A DNA stretch of 11,996 nt from contig JACZXC010000040.1 in assembly GCA_022571825.1 (NCBI GenBank), positions 1-11,996 of the forward strand, read 5' to 3'. The number at the start of each line of letters is the position of its first letter. The stretch's first letter is position 1. Positions 11,815 through 11,996 of this stretch are shown here, in pieces. A program made the position numbers and the translations under genes. Source of the stretch: Myxococcales bacterium (GTDB taxonomy: Bacteria; Myxococcota_A; UBA9160; SMWR01). Below the pieces are notes generated by a model. It did no database searches, was not told the DNA's origin, and saw only the letters and a program-made list of their open reading frames with translations.

Positions 11815-11996
11815 TCAGTCGGCTATCTCGATTTCGATCCGGCCGATGATCGGCAGCAGTTTCGCCTGCTCGAAGAGATCGCCCTCCGCGAGCTTGATAT
11901 GCGTCGCATCCGCGATGGGCTGGTTAAAGGTCGGGTCCACATCGATCCACTTCCCGACCCAGACGCTCGCCCACTGATGAAAATAGAATCCGGCAT
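11815..11996 (-). CDS. Transglutaminase-like protein, C-terminal part only
   Basis: The gene enters from the right edge, and about 60 codons are visible before the TGA at 11815-11817. The visible text is the end of a transglutaminase-like (papain-fold) core: the catalytic His lies in YFHQWASVWVG and the catalytic Asp in KWIDVDPTFNQP, followed by DATHIKLAEGD, a common ending of this family. The catalytic Cys lies outside the window. Such proteins act as cysteine proteases or cross-linking enzymes, often at the envelope. It is followed in the same frame by the AsmA-like protein after 28 untranslated codons, so the two may form an envelope operon. Confidence 0.8.
   Translation of the reverse strand, partial: AGFYFHQWASVWVGKWIDVDPTFNQPIADATHIKLAEGDLFEQAKLLPIIGRIEIEIAD

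Overview
The window looks like three joined segments, all read from sequence alone. Left (1 to about 5,830): very GC-rich bacterial chromosome of an exosortase/PEP-CTERM-bearing Gram-negative, probably a deltaproteobacterial-type lineage (inferred from lipoboxes, PEP-CTERM tails, RpoN-type promoters and a sulfatase-TPR lipoprotein). Middle (about 5,840 to about 10,570): a phage-like block of thirteen tightly packed minus-strand small genes. Right (about 10,600 to 11,996): minus-strand chromosomal genes of visibly lower GC, a transglutaminase-like C-terminus followed by an AsmA-like membrane-anchored protein, possibly from a different genome.

Left segment. Three tandem minus-strand paralogues encode secreted proteins; two are complete and end in a PEP-CTERM sorting tail, the third is cut by the window start. 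Two have near-perfect sigma-54 promoters (TGGCAC-N5-TTGCA) and the third has a degenerate one, so they look like separately transcribed members of an RpoN-controlled exosortase regulon. The leader of the first carries six direct repeats spaced exactly 11 bp. They are followed by a large lipoprotein that joins an alkaline-phosphatase-superfamily (sulfatase-like) domain with a Thr in place of the usual Cys/Ser to a long TPR tail. Divergent from it is a TPR lipoprotein gene whose 3' part is missing.

Middle segment. The TPR lipoprotein frame runs out at about 5,830 and phage-type genes begin on the other strand. They include a RuvC-like nuclease, an ASCH-domain protein, a probable small structural protein, three Cys-rich mini-proteins and several unknown small or membrane proteins. 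Most start codons overlap the upstream stop (ATGA, GTGA, TTGA, TGATG), so they form one translationally coupled operon read right to left. No integrase, terminase or attachment site is visible.

The most striking observation is a 13-14 bp element, GCCGCGCAGGGGGA on the minus strand, present four times between 9,895 and 10,448. Each copy encodes the end of one protein (an A-Q-G-(D/E) tail) and is also the ribosome-binding site of the next gene. Four unrelated reading frames therefore end in the same peptide, and the copies fall into two subtypes. This resembles in principle the start-associated sequences of some actinobacteriophages, but here the element is inside coding sequence. The fourth copy is at the end of the AsmA-like frame, whose last ~48 residues look phage-derived, so that frame is probably a chromosome-phage fusion. 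Both phage/chromosome joints may be real insertion edges or assembly artefacts; read mapping across them would decide.
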